Source: JBAXLO01 sp037134755 (GTDB lineage: Bacteria > Bacteroidota > Bacteroidia > Bacteroidales > JACABE01). Taken from it: a DNA stretch of 16,089 nucleotides. Shown here piece by piece: positions 9,021 to 15,853 of the stretch; positions within the stretch are counted from its first letter, which is position 1; each line of letters starts with the position of its first letter. Under the pieces are notes generated by a model. That model made no database searches, was not told where the DNA came from, and saw nothing but the letters and a program-made list of their open reading frames with translations. A program made the translations under genes and the position numbers. The stretch is taken from the NCBI GenBank assembly GCA_037134755.1, contig JBAXLO010000094.1:1-16089 (forward strand). Direction: 5' to 3'.

Positions 9021-9794
9021 CTAATCAAACTCTATATAAACGTTTTCATCAATATTAAGTCCCATCAAGCTTTTTGCTTTATCCTGATTCATTGCTATCT
9101 GCAGATAACCATTGGAATCAAACAAAGCAAGCAAATCTCCTTCGGGAACATCGCTATACGAACTGCATAGTTTGGTAATTACTTCATGTTTTAAAACTAT
9201 TCTGAAAGGACGTCCTTTATTAAGCATCTTAAAGGCAGACTCATGAATATTAGTAATAGCATTTTCGTAAATATCAACATAAACCACCATACCCCTTATC
9301 CTATTTTCTTCGACTATTGGAGCCAGATTATTTTTAATATGAAGTTCTTCTACAGCTTGGCCTATACTTTCAAGACTATCACCTTTAGCTACATGACAGG
9401 CTACTTTTACAAAAATATCCCTTGTGGGAAAAGTAAAATAATTGCTATCCTGCAACACATCAATTTCAATTATTAATTCAGGTTTCTCATCAAATATCAA
9501 TGAGAAGAAACCATTATCAGCACCAATGAAATATTGGTCCTTATGTTTAATTAAAACATGAGGATGATCAATAGATGCTATAGAGTTAACCGAAATAATA
9601 TGAATAGTACCATTGGGAAAATACTGATAGGCATTTCTGAAGATGTAAGAGGCTTGAGAAATATTAAATGGAGGCACCAGATGCGAAATATCTACAATAT
9701 TTGCATCAGGTAGCTGCGAATAAATACAAGCTTTAATCACAGAAAGATAATGATCCTTTAAACCCCAGTCACTTGTTAATGTTATTATCGACAT
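9021..9794 (-). CDS. DUF62 / SAM hydroxide adenosyltransferase-family protein
   Basis: This 257-residue protein matches the DUF62 (SAM-dependent chlorinase/fluorinase-like) family, whose characterised non-halogenating members hydrolyse S-adenosylmethionine to adenosine and methionine. Visible family signatures are the N-terminal TLTSDWGLKDHY (5-16), GADNGFF (91-97), FPTRDIF (122-128), YENAITNI (176-183) in the C-terminal barrel, and SYSDVPEGDLLALFDSNGYL (212-231). The usual VDPGVGT segment reads VNSIASI here (69-75), so the usual active-site residues may differ. The ATG at 9794-9792 (on the complement) begins directly with the conserved beta strand, which supports the start. It is convergent with the giant gene and divergent from phoH. 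The exact reaction in this subgroup is not settled by the sequence. Confidence 0.88.
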   Translation of the reverse strand: MSIITLTSDWGLKDHYLSVIKACIYSQLPDANIVDISHLVPPFNISQASYIFRNAYQYFPNGTIHIISVNSIASIDHPHVLIKHKDQYFIGADNGFFSLIFDEKPELIIEIDVLQDSNYFTFPTRDIFVKVACHVAKGDSLESIGQAVEELHIKNNLAPIVEENRIRGMVVYVDIYENAITNIHESAFKMLNKGRPFRIVLKHEVITKLCSSYSDVPEGDLLALFDSNGYLQIAMNQDKAKSLMGLNIDENVYIEFD

Positions 9795-9817
9795 TTTGTT
9801 TTGATAAATTAAGTATC

Positions 9818-9825
9818 CAAAAGTA
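9818..9825 (-). promoter_or_regulatory. Bacteroidota -7-like motif for the DUF62 gene
   Basis: Read on the - strand this is TACTTTTG, a full match to the Bacteroidota consensus TAnnTTTG, 23 bases upstream of the ATG. I see no TTTG-like -33 element 19-21 bases further upstream, so this is a half-match in A+T-rich DNA. Confidence 0.4.
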
Positions 9826-9833
9826 ATAATAAA

Positions 9834-9865
9834 TTGCTTTGGTTTAATATTTTTTAATAATTTTG
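9834..9865 (+). promoter_or_regulatory. Bacteroidota-type promoter for phoH
   Basis: TAATTTTG at 9858-9865 fits TAnnTTTG exactly. A TTG lies at 9834-9836 with 21 bases between, and an alternative TTTG at 9838-9841 has 16 bases between. The start of transcription would fall near 9872, leaving a leader of about 24 bases before the ATG at 9896. It overlaps the promoter region of the divergent DUF62 gene. Confidence 0.5.
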
Positions 9866-9895
9866 ATAAAAATTTATTTGACTAAACAATAATAC

Positions 9896-10840
9896 ATGAC
9901 AGAACGAATAATTAATTTAGAATCAATCAATCCGGTCGACATCTTTGGAGTTAATGATAGGAACATTGAGCTACTAAAAATCTATTTTCCCAAAATAAAG
10001 ATAATTGCCAGAGGAGAAATCGTAAAGATATGCGGAGAAAAAGAGGAACTATCAGCTTTTGAAAGCAAGTTTGAGTCCATTTTGATGCACTATGACAAAC
10101 TTGGCAAGCTTACCGAAAGAGATATTGTAGATATTGTAGAAAATGGCAACGGTAAATCGTCAATGGAGCAGGAGCTTAACGAAGACATTCTGGTGCATGG
10201 GCGCAATGGTATGATGATAAAAGCGCGTACTGCCAACCAACAGCTGATGGTGGACGAATGTCAGAAAAATGATTTGCTTTTCGCAATAGGACCTGCCGGT
10301 TCGGGCAAAACGTACACCGCTGTTGCCCTTGCGGTAAGAGCGCTTAAGAATAAAGAAGTTAAGAGGATTATTCTTACACGTCCGGCTGTTGAAGCAGGCG
10401 AAAATCTTGGTTTTCTGCCCGGCGATCTTCGCGATAAACTCGACCCCTATTTACAGCCGCTTTACGATGCCTTACGGGATATGATACCCACTCAAAAACT
10501 GCTTAGCTATTGGGAAGATGGCACTATAGAGATTGCGCCTTTGGCTTTTATGCGTGGCCGAACACTCGATAATGCATTTGTTATTCTTGACGAAGCTCAG
10601 AACTCAACCGAAAACCAGTTGAAAATGTTTTTAACAAGGATGGGTAAATCAGCCAAGTTTATTGTAACGGGTGATATTACTCAGATTGATTTGCCTCGCA
10701 ACCAATCTTCAGGTTTAGTGCAGGCTACTAAAATATTGCAGAACATCGAAGGTGTTTCCTTTATTTTCTTAACAGAAAAAGATATTATCCGACATAAGTT
10801 AGTGAGTCGAATAATCAACGCTTACAATAAAAATAATTAA
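9896..10840 (+). CDS. PhoH-family ATPase (PhoH-like protein)
   Basis: The 314 residues match the usual size of bacterial PhoH-like proteins: an N-terminal KH-like region (about 1-90) followed by a P-loop NTPase domain. The Walker A motif GPAGSGKT is at 132-139, Walker B FVILDEAQN at 228-236, and a sensor-like VTGD at 257-260. Other family landmarks are TRPAVEAGENLGFLPGD (161-177), the KLDPYLQPLYDAL stretch (181-193) and the C-terminal DIIRHKLVSRIINAY (296-310). PhoH proteins are cytoplasmic ATPases related to the helicase-like PhoH of E. coli and are thought to act in RNA metabolism, but the exact role is not established. The ATG at 9896 is 31 bases after a good -7 motif and gives a full-length N terminus. 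The neighbouring divergent DUF62 gene may share regulatory DNA. Confidence 0.96.
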   Translation: MTERIINLESINPVDIFGVNDRNIELLKIYFPKIKIIARGEIVKICGEKEELSAFESKFESILMHYDKLGKLTERDIVDIVENGNGKSSMEQELNEDILVHGRNGMMIKARTANQQLMVDECQKNDLLFAIGPAGSGKTYTAVALAVRALKNKEVKRIILTRPAVEAGENLGFLPGDLRDKLDPYLQPLYDALRDMIPTQKLLSYWEDGTIEIAPLAFMRGRTLDNAFVILDEAQNSTENQLKMFLTRMGKSAKFIVTGDITQIDLPRNQSSGLVQATKILQNIEGVSFIFLTEKDIIRHKLVSRIINAYNKNN

Positions 10841-10847
10841 TAAATTG

Positions 10848-10877
10848 TTTGGCATATTATATTTATTAGTAATTTAG
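10848..10877 (+). promoter_or_regulatory. Possible promoter for the 392-residue gene
   Basis: TTTG at 10848-10851 is followed after 18 bases by TAATTTAG at 10870-10877, one mismatch from TAnnTTTG. This would give a leader of about 50 bases before the ATG at 10935. No terminator is visible after phoH, so read-through from phoH is also possible. Confidence 0.3.
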
Positions 10878-10934
10878 CGAAACCAAATCGAGGAGAAAAG
10901 AGTAAAAGGTACTCACAATACAAACAATAGATAT

Positions 10935-12113
10935 ATGAGAAATGTCAACATAAGGAAGATTATAGTATTAGTATTGTTCTACGGAATAATATTATTGCCT
11001 TTATTTTTGTGGCTGCTTTGGCTGTTCACACCCCGCAAACCTCTTTCGGTACTAATAATGGACAAAACAGTGCTGCACACACAATGTGTTGAACACAGGG
11101 GCTTGAACTGGATTTTAAAGAACAAGAAATATGTTAAGCCAGATCATAAGTTTTATGTAATCGATAAGGATTATTATGGTTTCTTTCCAAAAGATAGTGA
11201 TAACTTTGAGGTTCATGACCTCCACCTTTATAATGATAGTCAGATAGAAGCCTTAAGTAGAAGCTACGACATGACATATTACGCTGACCAATACGGGATA
11301 TACGTTGGCGAATGGGGTCTGCAAACAGAATATACCGAACACACCCCTAAGATATATGGTGGTTTGGACTGGAACGACTATCTTTTCTTACGGAAAATGA
11401 AAGAAAAAGGAAAGCTCGTTATTGCGGAGTTTAACTTCATTCACGAGCCTACACCATACGCTATCAGGCGGTCTGTCGAAGATTTATTTCATTTTAGATG
11501 GACCGGTTGGACAGGCAGATACTTCGATTCTTTGGACACCATCACCAACCCTGAGTTGCCCAGATGGGTTATCAGGCTCTACCGAGAGCAAAACAACGGC
11601 AGGTGGCCCTTTAAGATTGATGGGCTGGTGTTTGTACACGAAAACAACACCATCTGCATCCTCGAGAACAAGAAAGATATGGACTTCCCTGTCCCTATTG
11701 TTAAAACAACTGATTATGGGGTTAATAAATACAACATCCCAGCTTCAATCAACTACCCATATTGGTTCGACATCACCTTTCCATCCGATAACGTTAACAG
11801 GACTCTTTCGTCCTACTATGTATATCCAAACGCTAGAGGCGATTCAATTCTAAGACATTATCATATTCCTTCTGTCTTTCCCGCTTTTTTTGAGTACGAA
11901 GGCGAATATAAGTATTACTACTTTGCCGGCGATTTTGTGGATAGCGATATTAAGCAAAACCTGGTCTACTTTAAATGGTCGGATTGGTTCCAGAAGTTCG
12001 CCTACAACCCCAAGAAGCTGAACGAAAGGGTATATTTTAACTGGAACTACTACGAACCTATCGTCAAGAGAATATTGAGCACCTATTATGACGAGCTCGA
12101 AAAAAAGAGGTAA
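10935..12113 (+). CDS. Membrane-anchored protein of unknown function (392 aa)
   Basis: I do not recognise this gene with confidence. Residues 1-8 are basic, 9-31 form one long hydrophobic segment (signal anchor), and about 360 soluble residues follow. They are rich in Tyr, Trp and Phe and contain distinctive stretches: VLIMDKTV (39-46), EHRGLNWIL (53-61), DKDYYGFFP (77-85), YADQYGIYVGEW (116-127), IYGGLDWND (140-148), GKLVIAEFNFIHEPTP (159-174), TGWTGRY (190-196), YPYWFDI (274-280) and YFAGDFVD (329-336). The alternating hydrophobic strands with acidic and aromatic motifs suggest an alpha/beta enzyme-like fold, perhaps Rossmann- or amidotransferase-like or carbohydrate-active, but this is inference. 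The topology is probably a periplasmic domain tethered to the inner membrane. The second half is richer in G+C and C-ending codons than its neighbours (11581-11640 is 31/60 G+C). The ATG at 10935 is chosen because the basic residues and membrane segment follow at once. Confidence 0.85.
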   Translation: MRNVNIRKIIVLVLFYGIILLPLFLWLLWLFTPRKPLSVLIMDKTVLHTQCVEHRGLNWILKNKKYVKPDHKFYVIDKDYYGFFPKDSDNFEVHDLHLYNDSQIEALSRSYDMTYYADQYGIYVGEWGLQTEYTEHTPKIYGGLDWNDYLFLRKMKEKGKLVIAEFNFIHEPTPYAIRRSVEDLFHFRWTGWTGRYFDSLDTITNPELPRWVIRLYREQNNGRWPFKIDGLVFVHENNTICILENKKDMDFPVPIVKTTDYGVNKYNIPASINYPYWFDITFPSDNVNRTLSSYYVYPNARGDSILRHYHIPSVFPAFFEYEGEYKYYYFAGDFVDSDIKQNLVYFKWSDWFQKFAYNPKKLNERVYFNWNYYEPIVKRILSTYYDELEKKR

Positions 12114-12185
12114 AGATGAGCAAACTCTGCTAAGTCTTTTATGAATAACTACGTCGTCATTGCAAGGAGGCGTACTTTTTAGCAC

Positions 12186-12275
12186 ACCAAGTATTATGAC
12201 AGAAGTTAACCAGTAAGCGGTTTGGAACCGCTAACTTGTAATCCTCCCGCTTAGCGATTCTTTATCGCTTAGCGG
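12186..12275 (+). repeat. Two-hairpin dispersed element, left copy
   Basis: This stretch aligns without gaps to the reverse complement of 15481-15570 at 71 of 90 positions (core 12210-12275: 53/66). Hairpin 1: AGT-a-AGCGGTT, loop TGG, AACCGCT-a-ACT (12212-12236), with an internal A-A mismatch. Hairpin 2: CCGCT-t-AGCGAT, loop TCTTT, ATCGCT-t-AGCGG (12247-12275), with an internal T-T mismatch. Both hairpins share the same design. It could be a REP- or MITE-like element or a structured RNA; no terminator-like U tract follows. Confidence 0.85.
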
Positions 12276-12363
12276 ATCTATTAAAAATACAACTGACATA
12301 TTAGATTTAAGTTGCGATTTTCTGTCATCTCGAACGAAGTGAGGGTTCTCCTTAAATCACTAA

Positions 12364-12394
12364 TTGTTATTAGGCTTAGCTTTACGTATCTTTC
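12364..12394 (+). promoter_or_regulatory. Weak promoter candidate for the metal-receptor operon
   Basis: TTG at 12364-12366 and TATCTTTC at 12387-12394 are separated by 20 bases, the usual Bacteroidota spacing; the -7 element has one mismatch (final C for G). The leader to the GTG at 12473 would be about 70 bases. I see no clear Fur- or Zur-type palindrome next to it. Confidence 0.25.
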
Positions 12395-12472
12395 CACTAG
12401 CTAGTCAAGTTATATATAGTAGAGCAAAACAAAATCTAAGTTAAAGCGTTATAATAGATAAATAATTTCAAA

Positions 12473-12784
12473 GTGATTAAATACAGGAAATATATTATCC
12501 TCATAGCTTTATTTCAGTTAATGGTATTCTTAACTCCATTAGCTATTAAGAGCTTACATAATCACAACCATTCACAGGCTATCAACTACAACTATCTATC
12601 TATTAACAAGGCAGCTAAACCTTGTGCTATTTGTAACTTTGAATTCGTGCAGTTCATTGCTAAGAGCCCTTTAAGCATTCATCATTACATCCCTGTTATA
12701 AGTATTGTTATATCTTATTTTGCAATACAATACAATAAAGCATCTTATTACTCTTACAATTTACGAGGACCTCCAAAGTTCTAA
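12473..12784 (+). CDS. Small His/Cys membrane protein, probable metal-acquisition accessory
   Basis: This 103-residue protein has a hydrophobic signal or anchor segment (8-25), then HNHNH (29-33), CxxC (C51 and C54, in PCAICNFEF), HH (70-71), a second hydrophobic segment (72-86) and a C-terminal LRGPPKF (97-103). The layout of a signal segment, histidines, CxxC and a terminal R-(A/G)-P-P motif resembles DUF2946-type proteins, which often sit beside copper or other metal TonB receptors. The His and Cys residues suggest binding of copper or zinc in the periplasm. The start is GTG at 12473: there is an in-frame TAG at 12455 with no ATG in between, and residue 2 onward reads as a normal basic N-region. 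It lies 91 bp ahead of the receptor gene on the same strand, so co-transcription is likely. The family assignment is by pattern, not by alignment. Confidence 0.75.
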   Translation: MIKYRKYIILIALFQLMVFLTPLAIKSLHNHNHSQAINYNYLSINKAAKPCAICNFEFVQFIAKSPLSIHHYIPVISIVISYFAIQYNKASYYSYNLRGPPKF

Positions 12785-12811
12785 GTAATTCCTTCAATCC
12801 ATTTACAATTG

Positions 12812-12831
12812 TCTCTGAATAGTCTCAGAGA
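12812..12831 (+). other. Intercistronic hairpin before the TonB receptor
   Basis: TCTCTGA (12812-12818) pairs perfectly with TCAGAGA (12825-12831) around a 6-base loop, followed by a T-rich but interrupted run (TTTATACTTTTATTTATTT). The stem is short for a terminator. It may attenuate or stabilise the operon mRNA between the small gene and the receptor. Confidence 0.45.
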
Positions 12832-12875
12832 TTTATACTTTTATTTATTTATTATTAAAAACAAGACTTAAAACA

Positions 12876-15341
12876 ATGTTTAAGTTATGTATTATTTCGA
12901 TACTTATATTTATTTTTAACACTACAAATATCATTGCTGAAAATGTGGTGTTAACAAAGGCAAGCCTTGTCGGCAAAATCACTAATAAGAACACAGGAGA
13001 AACGATACCGGGTGTAACTATTTATGTTCCCGACTTAAAAACTGGTTGCGTTAGCGATATTAATGGCAATTATATCATCGAAAACTTACCAAGAACTAAG
13101 CTTCTTTTACAAGTTAGTTGCATTAGTTATCGCACTATCATCATTACTGTTGACCTCAACAAAGACACATTAAAGAATTTTGTCATGGAGCAATCGGTTG
13201 TCGAGATGAATACTGTTGTGGTTACCGGTACATCTAAAGCTACCGAAATCATTAAGAACCCGATCCCCATGGCTACTCTGGGATATCAGGAGTTGCATCA
13301 AAATCTTTCCACTAATATAATTGATGCTGTCACTAATATCCCCGGAGTCAGTGCTGTTTCAACCGGAGCCAATGTTTCCAAGCCATTTATACACGGTTTG
13401 GGGTACAACCGCGTCTTAACTTTGTATGACGGCATTAGGCAGGAAGGTCAGCAGTGGGGAGATGAACACGGCATTGAAATAGATGAATATGCAGTCGACA
13501 GAGTTGAAGTCGTCAAGGGACCTGCAAGTCTTATCTATGGCTCGGGAGCTTTAGGTGGTGTTGTCAATCTGTTACCGGATCAAACTCTTATGCCGGGCAA
13601 TTCCAAAAGTTCACTGCTTACAGAGTATCAAACAAACAACAAGCTTATTGGCAACTCCTTTAATTATGATGCTAATAATGCAACTATTATTTATGACATA
13701 AGGCTATCGCATAAGCAAGCAACCAATTATCAAAACAAAATCGACAATCGTGTATATGGAACTGCGTTCAACGAAACTGATCTCAAAGCTAATATAGGTA
13801 TTAACAAACATTGGGGTTATTCGCACTTAACCTTCTCTATTTACGATAACCTTCAGGAAATACCCGATGGCAGTCGCGATTCTCTATCACGTAAGTTTAC
13901 AAAACAGATTACCGAAGCCGACACTTTGCGTCCAATCGTTTCAAATGAAGAGCTCAGCTCCTATTCTATTTCTCCGCTTCACCAACATATTCAACACTAC
14001 AGGATTTACTCCAGCAACAACCTTATTATTGGCGATGGCAAGCTTGCTTTTAGTTTGGGATGGCAGCAAAACATCAGAAGAGAGTATAGTCATCCACAGG
14101 CAACTGACGTTGCGGGGCTTTATCTTAATCTAAATACTTTTACCTACGACATAAAGTACTATCTACCCGAGAAAAAGGAATGGGACATTACAGTCGGTTT
14201 AAACGGCATGTTGCAGCAAAACACTAACAAAGGCACTGAATTTATCATACCCGACTACCATCAGTTCGACAATGGCGCTTTTTTAAGTGTTAAGAAAACA
14301 ATTAAAAAAATAGACATCATAGCAGGCATTCGCTACGACATTAGCTACTTCAGCAACGACGAAATGTACACTCAGCTTGACCCAATTTCAGGTTTCTACA
14401 TGCAAGTAAGCCCCACTAATGCGGTAGGTAACACAAAGGTGTTCAACAATTTCAGTCATACTTTTACCGGCACTTCCGCAAGTATCGGCGCTACTTACAC
14501 CCTATCTAACAACATGTTTTTAAAGGTCAACATTGCCAAAGGCTATCGTGCCCCGTCAGTATCAGAGATCACTGCCAATGGAGTGCATCCCGGCACTAAT
14601 ATTTATCAGTTGGGAAACACAGATTTTAAACCCGAATTAAGCTTTCAGCAAGACATTGGCCTGTTCTTTAACACCAATCACGTTAAGATAAGCTTGGAGC
14701 TATTCAACAACACTATCAATAATTACATCTTTAATCAAAAAGTTTTAAATGTCAACAATCAGGATTCAATAATTATCAATGGTAACAAAACCTTTAAGTA
14801 CCGGCAATCACAAGCACAATTGTATGGTGGCGAATTCAATATTGATATTCACCCCCACCCCCTCGATTGGCTTCACTTCGAGAACTCCATTTCTGTTGTT
14901 TACGCTCTTAACAAAGGCGGCAATGGCATAATTATTAACGATAGTAATAAATATTTACCCTTTATATCCCCTTTGCACACCCATACCGACTTACGTGTCA
15001 ACCTAAATAAAACAATTAAGCATTTAACTTCTACTTATTTTAAAATAGCTATGGATTATTATGCAGCCCAGGACAGAGTTTATCTGGCTGACAACACTGA
15101 AACGTACACACCATCTTACATCCTATTTAACATAGGCTTGGGCGCGGATGTCATCAATAAAAAAGGCAAAACTCTATTCAATTTCAACATTTCGGTCAAC
15201 AATCTTTTTGATGTAGCTTATCAATCCCATCAAAGCAGGCTCAAATACTTTGAGCCATACCCTAATAATACAAGCGGACACAGCGGTATTTATAATATGG
15301 GGCGTAATATTGGATTAAAGATAATTGTTCCTATCAAATAG
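12876..15341 (+). CDS. TonB-dependent outer membrane receptor, ZnuD/OprC-like (metal uptake)
   Basis: The 821-residue protein has a signal peptide (about 1-21, ending NIIA), a carboxypeptidase-regulatory-like domain (29-104, with TGETIPGVTIYV and DINGNYIIENLP), a VVVTGT segment (114-119), the plug domain (about 125-235) and a 22-strand-type barrel to the C terminus. The plug contains FIHGLGYNRVLTLYDGIRQEG, GDEHGIEIDEYAVDRVEVVKGP and YGSGALGGVVN, a pattern seen in receptors of the zinc (ZnuD) and copper (OprC) type. In such receptors TonB energy moves a bound ligand across the outer membrane. No SusD-like lipoprotein gene follows, which argues against a SusC-type glycan transporter. The preceding His/Cys protein supports a metal ligand; which metal cannot be read from the sequence. 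The ATG at 12876 starts directly before a good signal peptide. Confidence 0.92.
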   Translation: MFKLCIISILIFIFNTTNIIAENVVLTKASLVGKITNKNTGETIPGVTIYVPDLKTGCVSDINGNYIIENLPRTKLLLQVSCISYRTIIITVDLNKDTLKNFVMEQSVVEMNTVVVTGTSKATEIIKNPIPMATLGYQELHQNLSTNIIDAVTNIPGVSAVSTGANVSKPFIHGLGYNRVLTLYDGIRQEGQQWGDEHGIEIDEYAVDRVEVVKGPASLIYGSGALGGVVNLLPDQTLMPGNSKSSLLTEYQTNNKLIGNSFNYDANNATIIYDIRLSHKQATNYQNKIDNRVYGTAFNETDLKANIGINKHWGYSHLTFSIYDNLQEIPDGSRDSLSRKFTKQITEADTLRPIVSNEELSSYSISPLHQHIQHYRIYSSNNLIIGDGKLAFSLGWQQNIRREYSHPQATDVAGLYLNLNTFTYDIKYYLPEKKEWDITVGLNGMLQQNTNKGTEFIIPDYHQFDNGAFLSVKKTIKKIDIIAGIRYDISYFSNDEMYTQLDPISGFYMQVSPTNAVGNTKVFNNFSHTFTGTSASIGATYTLSNNMFLKVNIAKGYRAPSVSEITANGVHPGTNIYQLGNTDFKPELSFQQDIGLFFNTNHVKISLELFNNTINNYIFNQKVLNVNNQDSIIINGNKTFKYRQSQAQLYGGEFNIDIHPHPLDWLHFENSISVVYALNKGGNGIIINDSNKYLPFISPLHTHTDLRVNLNKTIKHLTSTYFKIAMDYYAAQDRVYLADNTETYTPSYILFNIGLGADVINKKGKTLFNFNISVNNLFDVAYQSHQSRLKYFEPYPNNTSGHSGIYNMGRNIGLKIIVPIK

Positions 15342-15384
15342 ATTAATAACATTTAACCTCCATCAGCTACAATTAATAAATTAT

Positions 15385-15424
15385 AAGCCTTTATCATACC
15401 CTTGATGAAGGCTTCTTTAGTTTT
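15385..15424 (+). terminator. Intrinsic terminator of the TonB receptor operon
   Basis: A 12-bp stem, AAGCCTTTATCA (15385-15396) with TGATGAAGGCTT (15403-15414), contains one G-U wobble and a 6-base loop. It is followed by CTTTAGTTTT. It starts 43 bases after the receptor stop codon. Confidence 0.85.
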
Positions 15425-15480
15425 GATAAGCAAAATAACTCCTGTCAAGTTTTTCCGATCTTATGTTTTTTACAATATAT

Positions 15481-15570
15481 CCTCTAAGCTATGAAGAATC
15501 GCTAAGCGGAATGACTACCACTTAGCGGTTTTCCACCGCTTAGTGGTTATCTTCTGCTATAACATTTGAT
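15481..15570 (-). repeat. Two-hairpin dispersed element, right copy (inverted)
   Basis: This is the reverse-complement copy of 12186-12275 (71/90 identical). In + strand order, hairpin 1 reads CCACT-t-AGCGGT, loop TTTCC, ACCGCT-t-AGTGG (15518-15546). Relative to the left copy, a G-C pair in the outer stem is replaced by C-G, so pairing is kept. Hairpin 2 (15481-15509) has two changes that break pairs, so it is partly decayed here. A 16-base block is identical in both copies (12247-12262 and the complement of 15494-15509). Confidence 0.85.
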
Positions 15571-15680
15571 GTATTGAATGAAAGGCCACTATCATATCCA
15601 ATAGTTTTACAATAATTGTTTTTATTTTTGTTTTGATCTCAATAATATTATTTATTAGCATAATAATATTAAATGCTATA

Positions 15681-15718
15681 AGAAAAAACCTACTCCCCTA
15701 CAATATAGGACTAGGTTT
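15681..15718 (-). terminator. Leftward (- strand) intrinsic terminator
   Basis: On the - strand AAACCTA (15718-15712) pairs with TAGGTTT (15692-15686), with an inner CCTA/TAGG (15709-15706 with 15700-15697) around TATTG. The stem is followed by TTTTTTCTT. On the + strand no T run follows, so it serves a leftward transcript arriving from beyond 15720. Confidence 0.65.
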
Positions 15719-15820
15719 AATAAGTTATAAATCAAGTTTATTAAGACATATTTAAACCCTCCTAACAAATACATAAAACCCAACATTAAATAGTGTGATA
15801 TAATGCATCAATGTATTTAT

Positions 15821-15853
15821 ATATTAGATTATTATTATATTATAATCTAATAT
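15821..15853. other. Perfect 12-bp inverted repeat in A+T-rich DNA
   Basis: ATATTAGATTAT (15821-15832) is the exact reverse complement of 15842-15853, with a 9-base loop. In such A+T-rich sequence this could form a cruciform or an RNA hairpin, but chance is a real possibility. Confidence 0.5.

Larger units (their letters stand above)
12114..12472. other. Non-coding spacer with dispersed repeats
   Basis: This 359-bp stretch between the 392-residue gene and the metal-receptor operon has no credible gene. It contains the two-hairpin element (12186-12275), a short motif reminiscent of widespread bacterial intergenic repeats (12322-12351), a 10-bp perfect palindrome ACTAGCTAGT (12396-12405) and a weak promoter-like pair ahead of the operon. 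Confidence 0.75.

Noticed and set aside
10890..10900. GAGGAGAAAAG as a ribosome binding site for the gene at 10935
   Set aside because: It lies more than 30 bases before the ATG, too far, and Bacteroidota do not rely on such sites.
11422..11853. 143-codon + strand ORF overlapping the 392-residue gene
   Set aside because: It is an alternative frame of a convincing longer gene; its low-complexity Ser/Thr/Pro content shows no domain.
11850..12185. 111-codon - strand ORF over the end of the 392-residue gene
   Set aside because: It is antisense to the coding end and runs into the repeat-rich spacer; no motif or start signal.
12396..12405. ACTAGCTAGT palindrome as an operator
   Set aside because: A single 10-bp palindrome without a second copy or known factor is not enough evidence.
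12836..12843. TACTTTTA as a separate promoter for the TonB receptor
   Set aside because: It lacks the final G of TAnnTTTG, and the nearest TTG (12809-12811) is 24 bases away, beyond the usual spacing.
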